DNA of 64,000 bases from Shouchella shacheensis (GCF_001484965.1 NZ_KQ947394.1:62001-126000); one strand, 5' to 3'; shown: positions 42,647 to 51,293, counted from the stretch's first letter. The notes: generated from the letters alone by a model not told the origin. Made by a program: numbers and translations.

Positions 42647-43924
42647 CTATTCTAGAAAACTTGGCAGCCATAGAGCCAGTTGCGGAAGAAACGCAACAAC
42701 GGTGATTGCAGCAATAATAATGCCTACGTATGGCAATAGCGATACGATCGAGCGGCTTACCGAAAGCTTGGCAATGGAACTTGCCAGCAGCATGCATAAA
42801 CCATACGGCGGGGTAATTAAACCGACCGCCAGGCACATGACAATGACAATCCCAAAGTGAACGGGATCAATACCGAACGCCTCAGAGGCTGGGAGCACAA
42901 TGGGGACAAAGAGGATCATCGCTGGAATCGCATCCAAGAACATGCCAATGAATAGAAATAATAGGATCACAGCTAGAAGAAACATCCACTCCTGCGGAAA
43001 GGAGTTTTCAAAGACCCTAGCAATCTGATCGGGCACTCGGTAATAGCTAAACAACCGTCCAAGCGCACTCGCTGTGGCGAGAGCAAACAGTGTTAACGAA
43101 CTTAATTTGATGGTATCGTAGACGATTTCCGTTAAATCCTTGATCGTAATCGACCTGTAGACGAACATGGCTAGAATGAATGCGTACAAACAGGCAATGA
43201 TTGCCGCTTCTGTTGCCGTGACAAACCCGCCGACAATCCCACCAAGTATAATGACTGGCGTCAAAAGCGGTGGCACACATCGAACAAACTGACGACCGAT
43301 GTCTTTCATTTTTACCCGTTTATGCCGTGGATAGGCTTCTCGATGCGAAACAAAACCGACCAATCCCATCATCGCTACACCCATAAGAAGGCCGGGGATC
43401 ACACCGCCGACAAACATTTGCCCGACGGACACGCTTGTAACGCTTCCATAGACAACCATTGGAATGCTTGGCGGAATCAGCATGCCCATCGTTGATGATG
43501 CGGCTGTCGTTCCAACCGCTGTCCCCTTGTGATAGCCTTCCTTAATCATGCTCGGAATCAAGATTTTACCCACACCTGCCGTGTCCGCTTGAGCAGAGCC
43601 GGAAATGCCGCCAAAAAACATCGACACGACGATATTTGCTTGAGCCAATCCACCTCGGATATGACCGACCATAGCCACGGCAAGTTTGATCAGACGGTCG
43701 GAAATCTGCCCCTGGTTCATAATATTTGCCGCAAGAATAAACAAAGGAACCGCAAGGAGGATAAATGATTCTAGCCCCGAGAACATACTTTGAACAATGA
43801 GTTCAAGAGGAACGGAATCAAGCATCCAAATCCCAATAAAGGCGACAATTCCAATCGAAAACGCAATGGGGACGCCAAGAAATAACAATCCGATGAATAA
43901 GCCAACAAGCAGGATGCCCGTCAT
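42647..43924 (-). CDS. TRAP transporter large permease (DctM type)
   Basis: Sodium-coupled transport subunit of a tripartite importer, 425 residues and about 12 helices. Typical DctM phrases: PIAFSIGIVAFIGIWMLDS near the N-terminus, ESFILLAVPLFILAANIMNQ near residue 55, GGISGSAQADTAGVGKILIP near 100, and the ATAASSTMGMLIPPSIPMVV-type region near 135. PVHFGIVIVMCLAVGLITPP lies near 370. The start codon overlaps the DctQ stop (ATGA), the usual coupling of the two membrane subunits. TRAP systems generally carry organic acids, including sugar acids, which fits the downstream enzymes. Confidence 0.93.
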   Translation of the reverse strand: MTGILLVGLFIGLLFLGVPIAFSIGIVAFIGIWMLDSVPLELIVQSMFSGLESFILLAVPLFILAANIMNQGQISDRLIKLAVAMVGHIRGGLAQANIVVSMFFGGISGSAQADTAGVGKILIPSMIKEGYHKGTAVGTTAASSTMGMLIPPSIPMVVYGSVTSVSVGQMFVGGVIPGLLMGVAMMGLVGFVSHREAYPRHKRVKMKDIGRQFVRCVPPLLTPVIILGGIVGGFVTATEAAIIACLYAFILAMFVYRSITIKDLTEIVYDTIKLSSLTLFALATASALGRLFSYYRVPDQIARVFENSFPQEWMFLLAVILLFLFIGMFLDAIPAMILFVPIVLPASEAFGIDPVHFGIVIVMCLAVGLITPPYGLCMLLASSIAKLSVSRSIVSLLPYVGIIIAAITVVAFLPQLALWLPSFLE

Positions 43925-44415
43925 GATGGATTCCCCCTTTTCTCCATGGCATAGAAGTGGTAGTCACTCGCTGCATTGCCAAGTGAGAAAATCATCATCG
44001 CTACGCCAGAAATCGGCAAGACAAGCCAAAGATAGCCTTGTTGCAGTTCGGGCAAGGTGTTCACTGTCCACTCCCAAAATAACTTGGCGAGCATGCTTCC
44101 ATACACCGTCATCATCAATCCAAATGCTGCAATTAACACATGACTAATCAGTTGCACGATTAACAATGAGAGACCGCTTAGCTTATCAAAAAGAAAATCG
44201 ACCTTAAAATGCTCCTGATGCTTCACCATCACGGCTGCGCCAAGAAAAACCGTCCAGACAAAGGCATAGGTCGCTACTTCCGCCGCCCATAGAATGGTGA
44301 TGTTGGGCACATACCGTGATACCAACTGCAAGATGATGCAAACGACAAACACGATAAAGAATAGGGCGGCTAAGCGCATCAACACATATTCCATGCCGTT
44401 CATTATTGCTTTCAT
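43921..44415 (-). CDS. TRAP transporter small permease (DctQ type)
   Basis: 164-residue small membrane subunit with four helices. It contains the DctQ landmarks WAAEVATYAFVWTVFLGAAV near residue 45 and VKHQEHFKVDFLFDKLSG near 65, where a charged stretch follows helix 2, and ends LPISGVAMMIFSLGNAASDY. Its stop overlaps the DctM start by four bases. Upstream, 19 bases away, is the binding protein gene. The subunit holds the DctM transporter and docks the solute receptor. Confidence 0.88.
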   Translation of the reverse strand: MKAIMNGMEYVLMRLAALFFIVFVVCIILQLVSRYVPNITILWAAEVATYAFVWTVFLGAAVMVKHQEHFKVDFLFDKLSGLSLLIVQLISHVLIAAFGLMMTVYGSMLAKLFWEWTVNTLPELQQGYLWLVLPISGVAMMIFSLGNAASDYHFYAMEKRGNPS

Positions 44416-44434
44416 AGTGACTCGCCACCTTTCC

Positions 44435-45442
44435 TCATTCCTCTGCTAATGCTTGAATCGCTTCATAGAGTTCAAGTGCCCCTAAGTCTTTCGCTGCCTG
44501 CTCCCGTACGTGCTCGGTCTGTTCCATAAATGGAGCCGTGTCCACCTCATTCAAGACCGCACCTTCTTCTTCCAGACGCTTTAAGGAATCCTCTGCCATC
44601 TCCCGGTCGGCCTCTCGAGCCGCAAGCGTTGCTTCTTCCGCTGCCTTCCAAATGGCCTCCTGTTGCTCCGCATCAAACCTCTCAAGCACCACGTCGGAAG
44701 TAAGAAAGAACCGCGTCGCAAAATCATGCTCTGTCAGGGAGATATACGGCGTGACTTCATGATGGCTCGACTGATACATATTGGTAAAATCATTTTCCGA
44801 CGCATCCACCACGCGATTTTGCAACGCTTGATACATCTCATCCCACGCCACGCTTGTTGGAATAGCTCCAAGTGCAGACCATGCATCTTGCACCGCCGGG
44901 GAGTCTTGCGTCCGAATGCTGACATTCTGTAAATCTTCGGGTGCATTCACCTCATGAAAGCCATAGAAATTCCGTACGCCTGCGCTCCAGTATCCAAGTA
45001 CGCGTAAATTCGTCTCTTCCTCAATCATCGCGTTCGTCTCTTTCCCCACTTCTCCATCAACCACCCGTTCCCAATGCTCCTCACTTGTGAACAAATACGG
45101 CATCGAAAACAGATCGACTTCGCGAATTGCCTGCGTCATGAAGCCAGGTGAGACGACCGTCATGTCAACGGCGCCTGAGGCAATGCTTTGCAGAAGCAAA
45201 TCCTCATTCCCACCAAGAGAACCATCTGTATGGATTTCTGCCGTTACCTCTCCATTCGTCTCTTCCTCAATCACCTCTTTAAAACGCTCGAATCCCACCC
45301 CAAAGGGGCTGTTTGCATCAAGCTGTGTGGCTAAAATTAACGTTTCCTGTGCCTCTCCAGCTGCATCCTCAGCTGTGTTACACCCAGCAAGTGCAACTAG
45401 TCTGACCACCCCAACACTTGCAAGAAAGATTGTTTTCTTCAT
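44435..45442 (-). CDS. TRAP transporter solute-binding protein (DctP type, lipoprotein)
   Basis: Receptor of the TRAP importer, 335 residues. The signal ends in lipobox VALAGC, so it is membrane-anchored as expected in Gram-positives. Family features: LDANSPFGVGFERFKEVIEE, GSLGGNEDLLLQSIASGAVD near residue 75, VRNFYGFHEVNAPEDLQNVS near 150 with the Arg that binds the substrate carboxylate (Arg in SIRTQDSPAV), and LGAIPTSVAWDEMYQALQNR near 185. The carboxylate-clamp Arg suggests a sugar acid or other organic anion rather than a neutral sugar. ATG follows AAAGGAGG. It is the first structural gene after the LacI regulator. Confidence 0.9.
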   Translation of the reverse strand: MKKTIFLASVGVVRLVALAGCNTAEDAAGEAQETLILATQLDANSPFGVGFERFKEVIEEETNGEVTAEIHTDGSLGGNEDLLLQSIASGAVDMTVVSPGFMTQAIREVDLFSMPYLFTSEEHWERVVDGEVGKETNAMIEEETNLRVLGYWSAGVRNFYGFHEVNAPEDLQNVSIRTQDSPAVQDAWSALGAIPTSVAWDEMYQALQNRVVDASENDFTNMYQSSHHEVTPYISLTEHDFATRFFLTSDVVLERFDAEQQEAIWKAAEEATLAAREADREMAEDSLKRLEEEGAVLNEVDTAPFMEQTEHVREQAAKDLGALELYEAIQALAEE

Positions 45443-45516
45443 GCCTTCCTCCTTTCAACATCCCTCATCCTTCCCTTGGGTTTTCATTAACGAAAGCGCC
45501 AACATTTTTTTGTTTT

Positions 45517-46524
45517 CTAGGAAGACGACCGCCTTTTAAGCGTGGGTTGAAAGCGATGGACACACGGCTCTTCCTGGGAGGACTCTCCATTTTTAATTTG
45601 CTTAAGAAGCAGTTCTGCCGCCTTCTTTCCCATTTCAAATGTTGGTTGTGCCACGGTGGTTAATGAAGGATTATAAAAATTTGCGAAGCTGACATCATCA
45701 ATTCCGATGATCGCAATATCTTCGGGAATGCGCATCTGCTCCCTTTTTGCATACTCCAGCACCTCAAATAAAACCAAATCATTGCCAGCAAGAAGGGCCT
45801 GTGGCGGGCTTTCCAAAGCAATCATTTTAGCAAAAGCCGGTTGCACGTACTCAATCTCACCGCTCGCTAAATAGGAGGGGCAATAAGGCAGCCCGTATTC
45901 AGCCAATGCTTTTTTGTAGCCTTCCATCCTTTCCACTCGGGGGCTAAGCTGTTGCTCCAGTGATGGAAGGACCATGGCGATTCGCTCGTAACCTTTCGCT
46001 ACAAACTCCCCCACCGCCAATCGGACCGTCTCTTCATTGTCCGAGATCACAGCATTCACATTCACCTTCGAAACCATTCGGTCGACAAAGACAAGGGGGT
46101 ATCCTTCCCTAAGCAAGTCATTGTAAAGGGTTACATTTGCGCTCGTTGGAAAAACAATGATGCCATCCACCTGCTTAGCCCGCAGCATCTCGATATAACG
46201 CCTCTCCTTCACAGGTTCGTCATCAGCGTTGCACACAATCACATGAAAATCCTGTTCATGACATGCATCCTCGATTGCTCGGATCACCTGTGTAGAAAAA
46301 TCATGTAAGATATTTGCGACAATGACGCCAATCGTCATTGTTTTTTTCTGCCGGAGGCTACGCGCTACAAAATTCGGACTGTAATCTAATTCTTCAATCG
46401 CTTGCTCAATTCGTTTCTTCGTTTTCTCTCCCATATAATCAAAGCGTTTATTTAAGTACTGCGAAACCGTACTTTTGGAAACTCCGGCACGTTTCGCCAC
46501 ATCCGCCATTGTGATCACAGCCAT
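45517..46524 (-). CDS. LacI family transcriptional regulator of the TRAP operon
   Basis: Repressor with an N-terminal helix-turn-helix (MADVAKRAGVSKSTVSQYLN, residues 6-25), the hinge helix ending VARSLRQKK near 60, and a periplasmic-binding-protein-like sensor domain (TIGVIVANI, DGIIVFPTSAN, IAIIGIDDVSFANFYNPSLT, MGKKAAELLLKQI). It lies immediately upstream of the TRAP genes in the same direction, and two palindromes of the expected LacI-family form precede its own start. It therefore probably represses itself and the operon, with a phosphorylated or free pathway sugar as inducer. ATG follows GGGGAGG. Confidence 0.92.
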   Translation of the reverse strand: MAVITMADVAKRAGVSKSTVSQYLNKRFDYMGEKTKKRIEQAIEELDYSPNFVARSLRQKKTMTIGVIVANILHDFSTQVIRAIEDACHEQDFHVIVCNADDEPVKERRYIEMLRAKQVDGIIVFPTSANVTLYNDLLREGYPLVFVDRMVSKVNVNAVISDNEETVRLAVGEFVAKGYERIAMVLPSLEQQLSPRVERMEGYKKALAEYGLPYCPSYLASGEIEYVQPAFAKMIALESPPQALLAGNDLVLFEVLEYAKREQMRIPEDIAIIGIDDVSFANFYNPSLTTVAQPTFEMGKKAAELLLKQIKNGESSQEEPCVHRFQPTLKRRSSS

Positions 46525-46548
46525 TGGATTCCTCCCCTATGACTTATT

Positions 46549-46564
46549 ACTAAACCGATTTAGT
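46549..46564. promoter_or_regulatory. LacI-family operator 1
   Basis: ACTAAA-CCGA-TTTAGT: perfect 6-base arms around a central CG, the classic LacI/PurR-type operator form. It lies 25 bases upstream of the lacI-type start codon. Confidence 0.8.
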
Positions 46565-46601
46565 TTCGGGACAAAAAAAGTCCAGGTAGCATATACTTTT
46601 T

Positions 46602-46617
46602 ACTAAATCGGTTTAGT
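46602..46617. promoter_or_regulatory. LacI-family operator 2
   Basis: ACTAAA-TCGG-TTTAGT, same arms as operator 1, extended by one T/A pair on each side. Its centre is 53 bases from that of operator 1, about five helical turns, a spacing suited to DNA looping. Confidence 0.8.
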
Positions 46618-46646
46618 ATAAGTTACTGGATTCATTGTACAACATA

Positions 46647-46662
46647 TGTAAGCGTTTTTTCA
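46647..46662. promoter_or_regulatory. Possible cre box upstream of the TRAP operon regulator
   Basis: TGTAAGCGTTTTTTCA has the cre half TGTAAGCG and a terminal CA but two extra bases between, so it is a weak match. It lies in the gap shared with the S66 peptidase gene. Confidence 0.3.
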
Positions 46663-46861
46663 ATAAGGAATTTCAAATGGTATGATAGTGGATCATTTTC
46701 AATTCCATCCGTCTAAAGGCGTTTGCGAAACACTTTCCTCCATGAAGCATTACATAGGGCCTACCTGGCAGAACCAACCGCTTCCATGTATGAACCTCCC
46801 TTTTTCACATATACATTCTTAAAGGTCAGAAAATACTTTCCCGAAAAGGGAGGCGTGCGTG

Positions 46862-47791
46862 ATGGCAACCAAACCCCCGATCTTACAACCAGGTGACACC
46901 GTTGGAATTGTGACGCTTGGGAGCCCCCTCGATCCGACGATCATTAATGACAGAATCAATACGCTTAGGAATATGGGTTTTCAAGTGGAGATCGGCCAAT
47001 CGGTGTATGCCGAAGACGGCTTTCTTGCCGGAACAGCGGAAGAGCGTGCGGCTGATTTAATGAGGATGTTTACGGATGAATCAATCAAATGGATTCTCCC
47101 CTCGAGAGGGGGCGTCGGCGTTGCTGGCATCCTTCCTTATCTTGATTATGGCGTAATCCAACAGAACCCGAAAATAGTAAGTGGTTATAGCGATATTACA
47201 GTTTTACTCAATGTCCTCTATCAACAGGCCGATTTAATCACATTTCAGAGTCTCATGCTAATTGACTTCACCATGGGGACGCCAGCGTACAATTACGATC
47301 AGTTTTTTTCGGCTACCTCTACGTTCACTTCACCTAGACAAATCCAAAATCCTCCGGGCATGCCTCTAGTGAGTAGAATCCCTGGTAATGTTACAGGCCC
47401 TATTGTCGGGGGAAACCTAACCTCATTTGTGGATACACTGGGAACCCCTTTTGAAATCGACACGTCAGGGAAAATTTTACTCCTTGAAGACACGCATGAA
47501 CCGATTAATACGGTATACAGGTACATGAGTCACCTGGACATCGCCGGGAAGTTTCAAGATTGTGTCGGAATTATCATGGGCGAATGCACAAATTGTCCGG
47601 TCGCTTATGGCAAGACCTACGAAGATTTAATTGCCGAGTTTGTAGTCCCCCTTGGGAAGCCACTGATGACAAATGTAGCAACTGCTCACGGCCTCTACAA
47701 AGCAGCGATTCCAATCGGTGCAAGAGTGAATTTAAATACGATCAATAATACGTTAACGGTACTTGAACCCACAGTCAGCAATGGACAGTGA
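46862..47791 (+). CDS. LD-carboxypeptidase, peptidase family S66
   Basis: Serine peptidase of the LdcA/YkfA/MccF family, cleaving an L-D or related bond in muropeptides. The opening ILQPGDTVGIVTLGSPLDPT is typical. The nucleophile Ser is in VSGYSDITVLLN near residue 110, preceded by SIKWILPSRGGVGVAGILPY near 80. The catalytic Glu lies in LLLEDTHEPINTVYRYM near 210, and the His in TNVATAHGLYKAAIPIG near 285. The ATG at 46862, after GGGAGG at 8 bases, is chosen over a GTG at 46859. It diverges from the lacI-type gene; the other muropeptide genes (ykfC, ykfB) lie 1.3 kb downstream on the opposite strand. YkfA is its nearest expected counterpart. Confidence 0.88.
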   Translation: MATKPPILQPGDTVGIVTLGSPLDPTIINDRINTLRNMGFQVEIGQSVYAEDGFLAGTAEERAADLMRMFTDESIKWILPSRGGVGVAGILPYLDYGVIQQNPKIVSGYSDITVLLNVLYQQADLITFQSLMLIDFTMGTPAYNYDQFFSATSTFTSPRQIQNPPGMPLVSRIPGNVTGPIVGGNLTSFVDTLGTPFEIDTSGKILLLEDTHEPINTVYRYMSHLDIAGKFQDCVGIIMGECTNCPVAYGKTYEDLIAEFVVPLGKPLMTNVATAHGLYKAAIPIGARVNLNTINNTLTVLEPTVSNGQ

Positions 47792-47835
47792 CTCCTCTAC
47801 TTTTTGTGAAAAAAAAGCCACAATCAAGTAAGCAA

Positions 47836-47952
47836 CTAAAGGAAGGCGGCTACGCGCGTGAAGGTGATCGGGATCAACTTGGCCCCAAACAAGCCAAGAT
47901 GGTCCATGATCATGCTAGTGAGGACTTGTCCGGCTATGGCTGTCGTGTTCAT
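47836..47952 (-). pseudogene. C-terminal relic of a YdcZ/DUF606-type DMT transporter
   Basis: A 38-codon open stretch reads NTTAIAGQVLTSMIMDHLGL followed by FGAKLIPITFTRVAAFL and a stop. This is the characteristic end of DUF606 transporters (AGQ, DHxGLFG, PxTxxR), with the last helix cut short. Sequence just upstream (47953-48066) does not continue the transporter. The remainder of 47792-48067 holds no other gene. Confidence 0.55.
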
Positions 47953-48067
47953 CGGTCAATCATCAAAATCCTCCATATCCGGATTCAAATAAGGAGCATA
48001 GTTATTGCCATTCAACCCCCTTCTCCCCTCGTCATTCGCCGTCGCCAGTTACCAAATCCTCCAAAAT

Positions 48068-48700
48068 TCACTTCACCAACCATAAACGAAACCAGGGCGA
48101 TTCCTCCTGTAACGTGTCCATATTTGTCTTAAGTTGTAAAGGAACGCTACTTCCCAGCAACACATTGGTTCCGTCTTGATCGAGAAATTGCAAACCGACT
48201 TTTTCATAGAAGTGCACAAACTTTCCGCTTAACTGCTTGATTCCTTCAGGAGTGCGCTTCGCTCGAGGCAATTCATACCCAGGCGATTCATAAAGTGCCA
48301 GATAGTCTACATTTAATACTTTTAGATAATCATCAAATTGCTCCAGCGCTTCCACTATAATTTGCGCCTCCCTTCCTTCCCTCTCTACCGTGATGTGAGA
48401 GTAGATGATTGCGATGGTTGAATACTGCTCTCCATGCTGCTCGAATTGTTTCACAAGAAGGCGTAAACCGTCCCCCAATTCGCCCGAATTTGCAAGCGGC
48501 CCAAGCAATTCATTCCAAGACTGGTACGACGAAGGGTCAAAGATCGCAAACTGGAACTCACCTACAATCTTTTCATCTTTCATTGGAATAATTTCTTCGC
48601 TAGGAATGGCCTTTTGAATATTAGCCACCCCCCTAATTATGCGTGAATATTCACAAAAATTGGTGAGATAATGCACATCAACATAAGGCTTCTTTTCCAA
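48068..48700 (-). CDS. Conserved-looking protein of unknown function
   Basis: A 210-residue soluble protein I do not recognise. It is acidic to neutral with no membrane helix and no signal peptide. It includes VDVHYLTNFCEYSRIIRGVA, FQFAIFDPSSYQSWNELLGP near residue 50, STIAIIYSHITVEREGREAQ near 95 and YLALYESPGYELPRAKRTPE near 145. The start is a TTG at 48700, with GGAGG 9 bases upstream; the frame and codon use look genuine. It is monocistronic, converging with the S66 peptidase gene across the DMT relic. Confidence 0.6.
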   Translation of the reverse strand: MEKKPYVDVHYLTNFCEYSRIIRGVANIQKAIPSEEIIPMKDEKIVGEFQFAIFDPSSYQSWNELLGPLANSGELGDGLRLLVKQFEQHGEQYSTIAIIYSHITVEREGREAQIIVEALEQFDDYLKVLNVDYLALYESPGYELPRAKRTPEGIKQLSGKFVHFYEKVGLQFLDQDGTNVLLGSSVPLQLKTNMDTLQEESPWFRLWLVK

Positions 48701-49107
48701 TGGTCAACGCCTCCATTTCCCCAAATAAGTATTTGTTCGTCTCTCAAACTCGGATCGACTTCGACACAGAAAAGCGAAAGACGATTTCAGTCACCCCAAC
48801 CCTGAAGAAAAGTTTTCCTTCCCAAGCAAATTCAAGAAGTATACAGGGCGGCATTCTTGGTTCAAATGAAATCAGGCTATCCTCTCCCCTATGGATCTAG
48901 TCTCATTATCCTTGTTTCAATCTTATATCAATAATACTCACAAGAAAAGTAGTTTTAAAAATTATTTGTCTAGAAAAATTCCCTTACAGTATCTGGTGGC
49001 TTATCAAATTTCTAGTCACAGCAATACTCTGGCGTCGCGAATTTTCAAAAGGGCCAAGCGTCTTCCACCCCGTTTGGAATGAAGCAACTACGAAGTCTTC
49101 AAACGAA
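48701..49107. other. Intergenic region, no recognised gene
   Basis: Plus-strand frames at 48700-48900 and 48891-49082 lack ribosome sites and family features. The middle is AT-rich and presumably carries the promoter of the minus-strand gene at 48700. Confidence 0.4.
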
Positions 49108-49135
49108 AGGACTTCTACCCTTGGGCAGAAGTCCT
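49108..49135 (-). terminator. Terminator of the ykfB-ykfC unit
   Basis: AGGACTTCT and AGAAGTCCT, plus CCC/GGG with a mismatch, form a stem followed on the minus strand by TTTCGTTT, 7 bases after the ykfC stop. Confidence 0.65.
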
Positions 49136-49141
49136 CATCTC

Positions 49142-50170
49142 TTAGTCTTCCAAGTAACGACGAGCGCTGTGATAGCCGTTCGTGTAATCAAAATCATTGA
49201 CGTTCACAATCTCAACGGTCTTCGCAGAATTCGGAGCGTGGATCATCTCCCCGTCGCCGATGTACATGCCGACATGGTGAACGGTTCCCGTCCCGCCATC
49301 GCGGGCAAAGAATAACAGGTCCCCAGTCTGCCAGTCCTCCCGCTCGACGAAGGTTCCTGCTTTTGCCTGGTCGCCAGAGTCCCGAGGGATCTCAATCCCG
49401 TGCGCTTTATAAAGAGAGTGGGTAAAGCCGGAGCAGTCAAAGCCAAATCCTGAGACACCGGCCCACAGATACGGAAGGCCGAGAAACTGCTTTCCATCCT
49501 CAATCAAGTCCTCTGCCTCGGGGGCAGGGATTGCCTCCTCGTTTTCATAGACATTGACATCATCACTGTCGACCCACTTGGCACCATCATCCGGGGTTAA
49601 AAGGAGGGCTCGCCCCTCTCCCTCATGCAATACAGGAAGGATGGTGTTGTAACTGACTTCAAGGTACTCCTGCTCCAGTCCCCAGTCATTATAGAGGTTG
49701 GCGGTTGGCGCTGTTACATACCCGTCTGGCTGGTGATCCATATAGGCAAGCGTCGGGTTCTCGGTCAGTTGTCTTTTTGGCATCCATCCCGGATACCCGA
49801 GCTCCTCTTTTGGCGTCGATTGTCCGTCCACGGCCACCTTCACCCATTCTCCGTCCTCTTCTAGAACCGTTACTTTCTGTCCGTAGACAGCCTGCGTTTC
49901 CAGCTTTCCGACGAGCCAGAGCTTGTCATCAAGCGTCATGCTCTCGGTCCACCTCCACGGATCGACCACTTCGGCGGCCGAGGGTTCATCAATGTCACGA
50001 AGATTGTCTGGTTCTCCCCAGATTGTGGCCACTGATACATTGACATAGGCCGTATCCTGAGCCCTATTAGACTTCTGGTCTTCTTTTGCAAACCCACTTT
50101 TTGAGATTCCAACTAGACTCGTTGCGACGACTGCACCTAGCAGGGCATAGCCCCATCGTTTCTTGATCAT
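49142..50170 (-). CDS. ykfC: Gamma-D-glutamyl-L-diamino acid endopeptidase, NlpC/P60 family (YkfC-like)
   Basis: Cleaves L-Ala-gamma-D-Glu from diaminopimelate in free muropeptides. The ATG at 50170 (AAAGGA at 9 bases) gives a signal-peptide-like start (WGYALLGAVVATSLVGISKS, then GFA). Two SH3b-like segments follow (AYVNVSVATIWGEPD near residue 45, VTAPTANLYNDWG near 160). The NlpC/P60 domain has the catalytic Cys in GFGFDCSGFTHSLYKAHGIE near 255, His in VHHVGMYIGDGEMIHAP near 310, and a final YHSARRY. It begins 19 bases after the ykfB stop, as in the B. subtilis ykf operon. The signal suggests export or surface action, unlike cytosolic YkfC. Confidence 0.9.
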   Translation of the reverse strand: MIKKRWGYALLGAVVATSLVGISKSGFAKEDQKSNRAQDTAYVNVSVATIWGEPDNLRDIDEPSAAEVVDPWRWTESMTLDDKLWLVGKLETQAVYGQKVTVLEEDGEWVKVAVDGQSTPKEELGYPGWMPKRQLTENPTLAYMDHQPDGYVTAPTANLYNDWGLEQEYLEVSYNTILPVLHEGEGRALLLTPDDGAKWVDSDDVNVYENEEAIPAPEAEDLIEDGKQFLGLPYLWAGVSGFGFDCSGFTHSLYKAHGIEIPRDSGDQAKAGTFVEREDWQTGDLLFFARDGGTGTVHHVGMYIGDGEMIHAPNSAKTVEIVNVNDFDYTNGYHSARRYLED

Positions 50171-50189
50171 TTGCGCTCGTCCTTTCGAT

Positions 50190-51281
50190 TTAGGATTCTT
50201 CTGCAATAGCAAGTTCAACGCCAAGACCTGGCCGTTCGTCCAATGTCACCATCGGCGGGTAAGCACTCGTCATCCCTCCTTCTGGGTAGGACCTCTCCAA
50301 CCAAAGCGGCGCATCGAGATCCGTCATGGTGATATTCGGGTGAGCCGCTGCGACATGGGCGGCGGCTGTCACGGAAAGTGTGGCTTCCATCATGCTGCCA
50401 ATCATGCAGGGCACACGCCCGGCTTCTGCGATACTCGCGATCGTCATTGCCTCGCGAATGCCGCCACATTTGAGTAGTTTAATATTAAACAAGTCTGCTG
50501 CTTTTTTGTGGACGAGTGTGAGGGCATCGGCGACCGTTGCTAGACTCTCATCTGCCATGATCGGTAGCCCAACGTTCTGCGTGACATAGGCAAGACCGTC
50601 TAGGTCGTCTGCGGCCACGGGCTGTTCGATAAAGTCAATCGGCAGCTTCTCCTCCTCAAATAGGTGAATGATACGCACGGCGTCCTTTGGAGACCAGCCC
50701 TGATTGGCATCGATGCGCAAACGGATTCCTTCTGGCAGCTCCCCCTGCAAAGCAAGCAGGCGATCCAAGTCCCGCTGCCACGCATCGCCAAGCTTAACTT
50801 TTAACATTCGGTACCCTTCGCTGATGTGCCTAGAGGCATGTTTCTTCATTTCCTCTGGTTCGCTGAGGCTAAGGGTCATATTGCTTTCTAACTCCGTTTT
50901 CACATTCCCGCCAAGCAGCTGTACCAGCGGAACCCCGAGCCTTTTTGCACGCAGATCATGCAACGCCATGTCAACGGCCGCTTTTGCACCGCAATTGCCG
51001 ACACAGGCGTTTTGAACGGCGTCAAGAAGCTGATTGAAATCAGTGAGGTTTTCTTCAAAAATACGCCTTTTGATTGGCCCTTCAATCGCCTCCTTCATCC
51101 CGCCAAGAGAATCCCCAGTGATCGCAAAGGTCGGCACTGCGGAGCCCTGGCCGGTCGTCCCGTCCTCAAGCGTCAGCTGAACAACCAATGCCTCAACCGC
51201 CGTTACCCGGCGTAAGGCTGTGACGAATGGTCGCTTCAGCGGGATTTCCCGTGTAAAGACGTGCACCTCTTTAATCTGCAT
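50190..51281 (-). CDS. ykfB: Dipeptide epimerase, L-Ala-D/L-Glu epimerase (YkfB-like, enolase superfamily)
   Basis: Epimerises L-Ala-D-Glu from peptidoglycan to L-Ala-L-Glu so ordinary peptidases can digest it. The enolase-superfamily capping domain (residues 1-120) precedes a barrel with the lysine base in MLKVKLGDAW near 160. The metal ligands are Asp in LRIDANQGW near 190, Glu in DFIEQPVAADD near 218 and Asp in PIMADESLA near 243. The second lysine is in FNIKLLKCGGIREA near 265. The C-terminal SMMEATLSVTAAAHVAAAHP and DLDAPLWL match characterised L-Ala-Glu epimerases. It is followed by ykfC and preceded, 12 bases away, by a DUF819 membrane protein. ATG follows GAGGAGGG. Confidence 0.93.
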   Translation of the reverse strand: MQIKEVHVFTREIPLKRPFVTALRRVTAVEALVVQLTLEDGTTGQGSAVPTFAITGDSLGGMKEAIEGPIKRRIFEENLTDFNQLLDAVQNACVGNCGAKAAVDMALHDLRAKRLGVPLVQLLGGNVKTELESNMTLSLSEPEEMKKHASRHISEGYRMLKVKLGDAWQRDLDRLLALQGELPEGIRLRIDANQGWSPKDAVRIIHLFEEEKLPIDFIEQPVAADDLDGLAYVTQNVGLPIMADESLATVADALTLVHKKAADLFNIKLLKCGGIREAMTIASIAEAGRVPCMIGSMMEATLSVTAAAHVAAAHPNITMTDLDAPLWLERSYPEGGMTSAYPPMVTLDERPGLGVELAIAEES

Positions 51282-51293
51282 AACATCCCTCCT

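Noticed and set aside
48700-48900. Plus-strand frame of 66 codons starting at the 5' end of the unknown gene.
   Set aside because: Begins inside the ribosome site of the divergent gene and has no start signal of its own.
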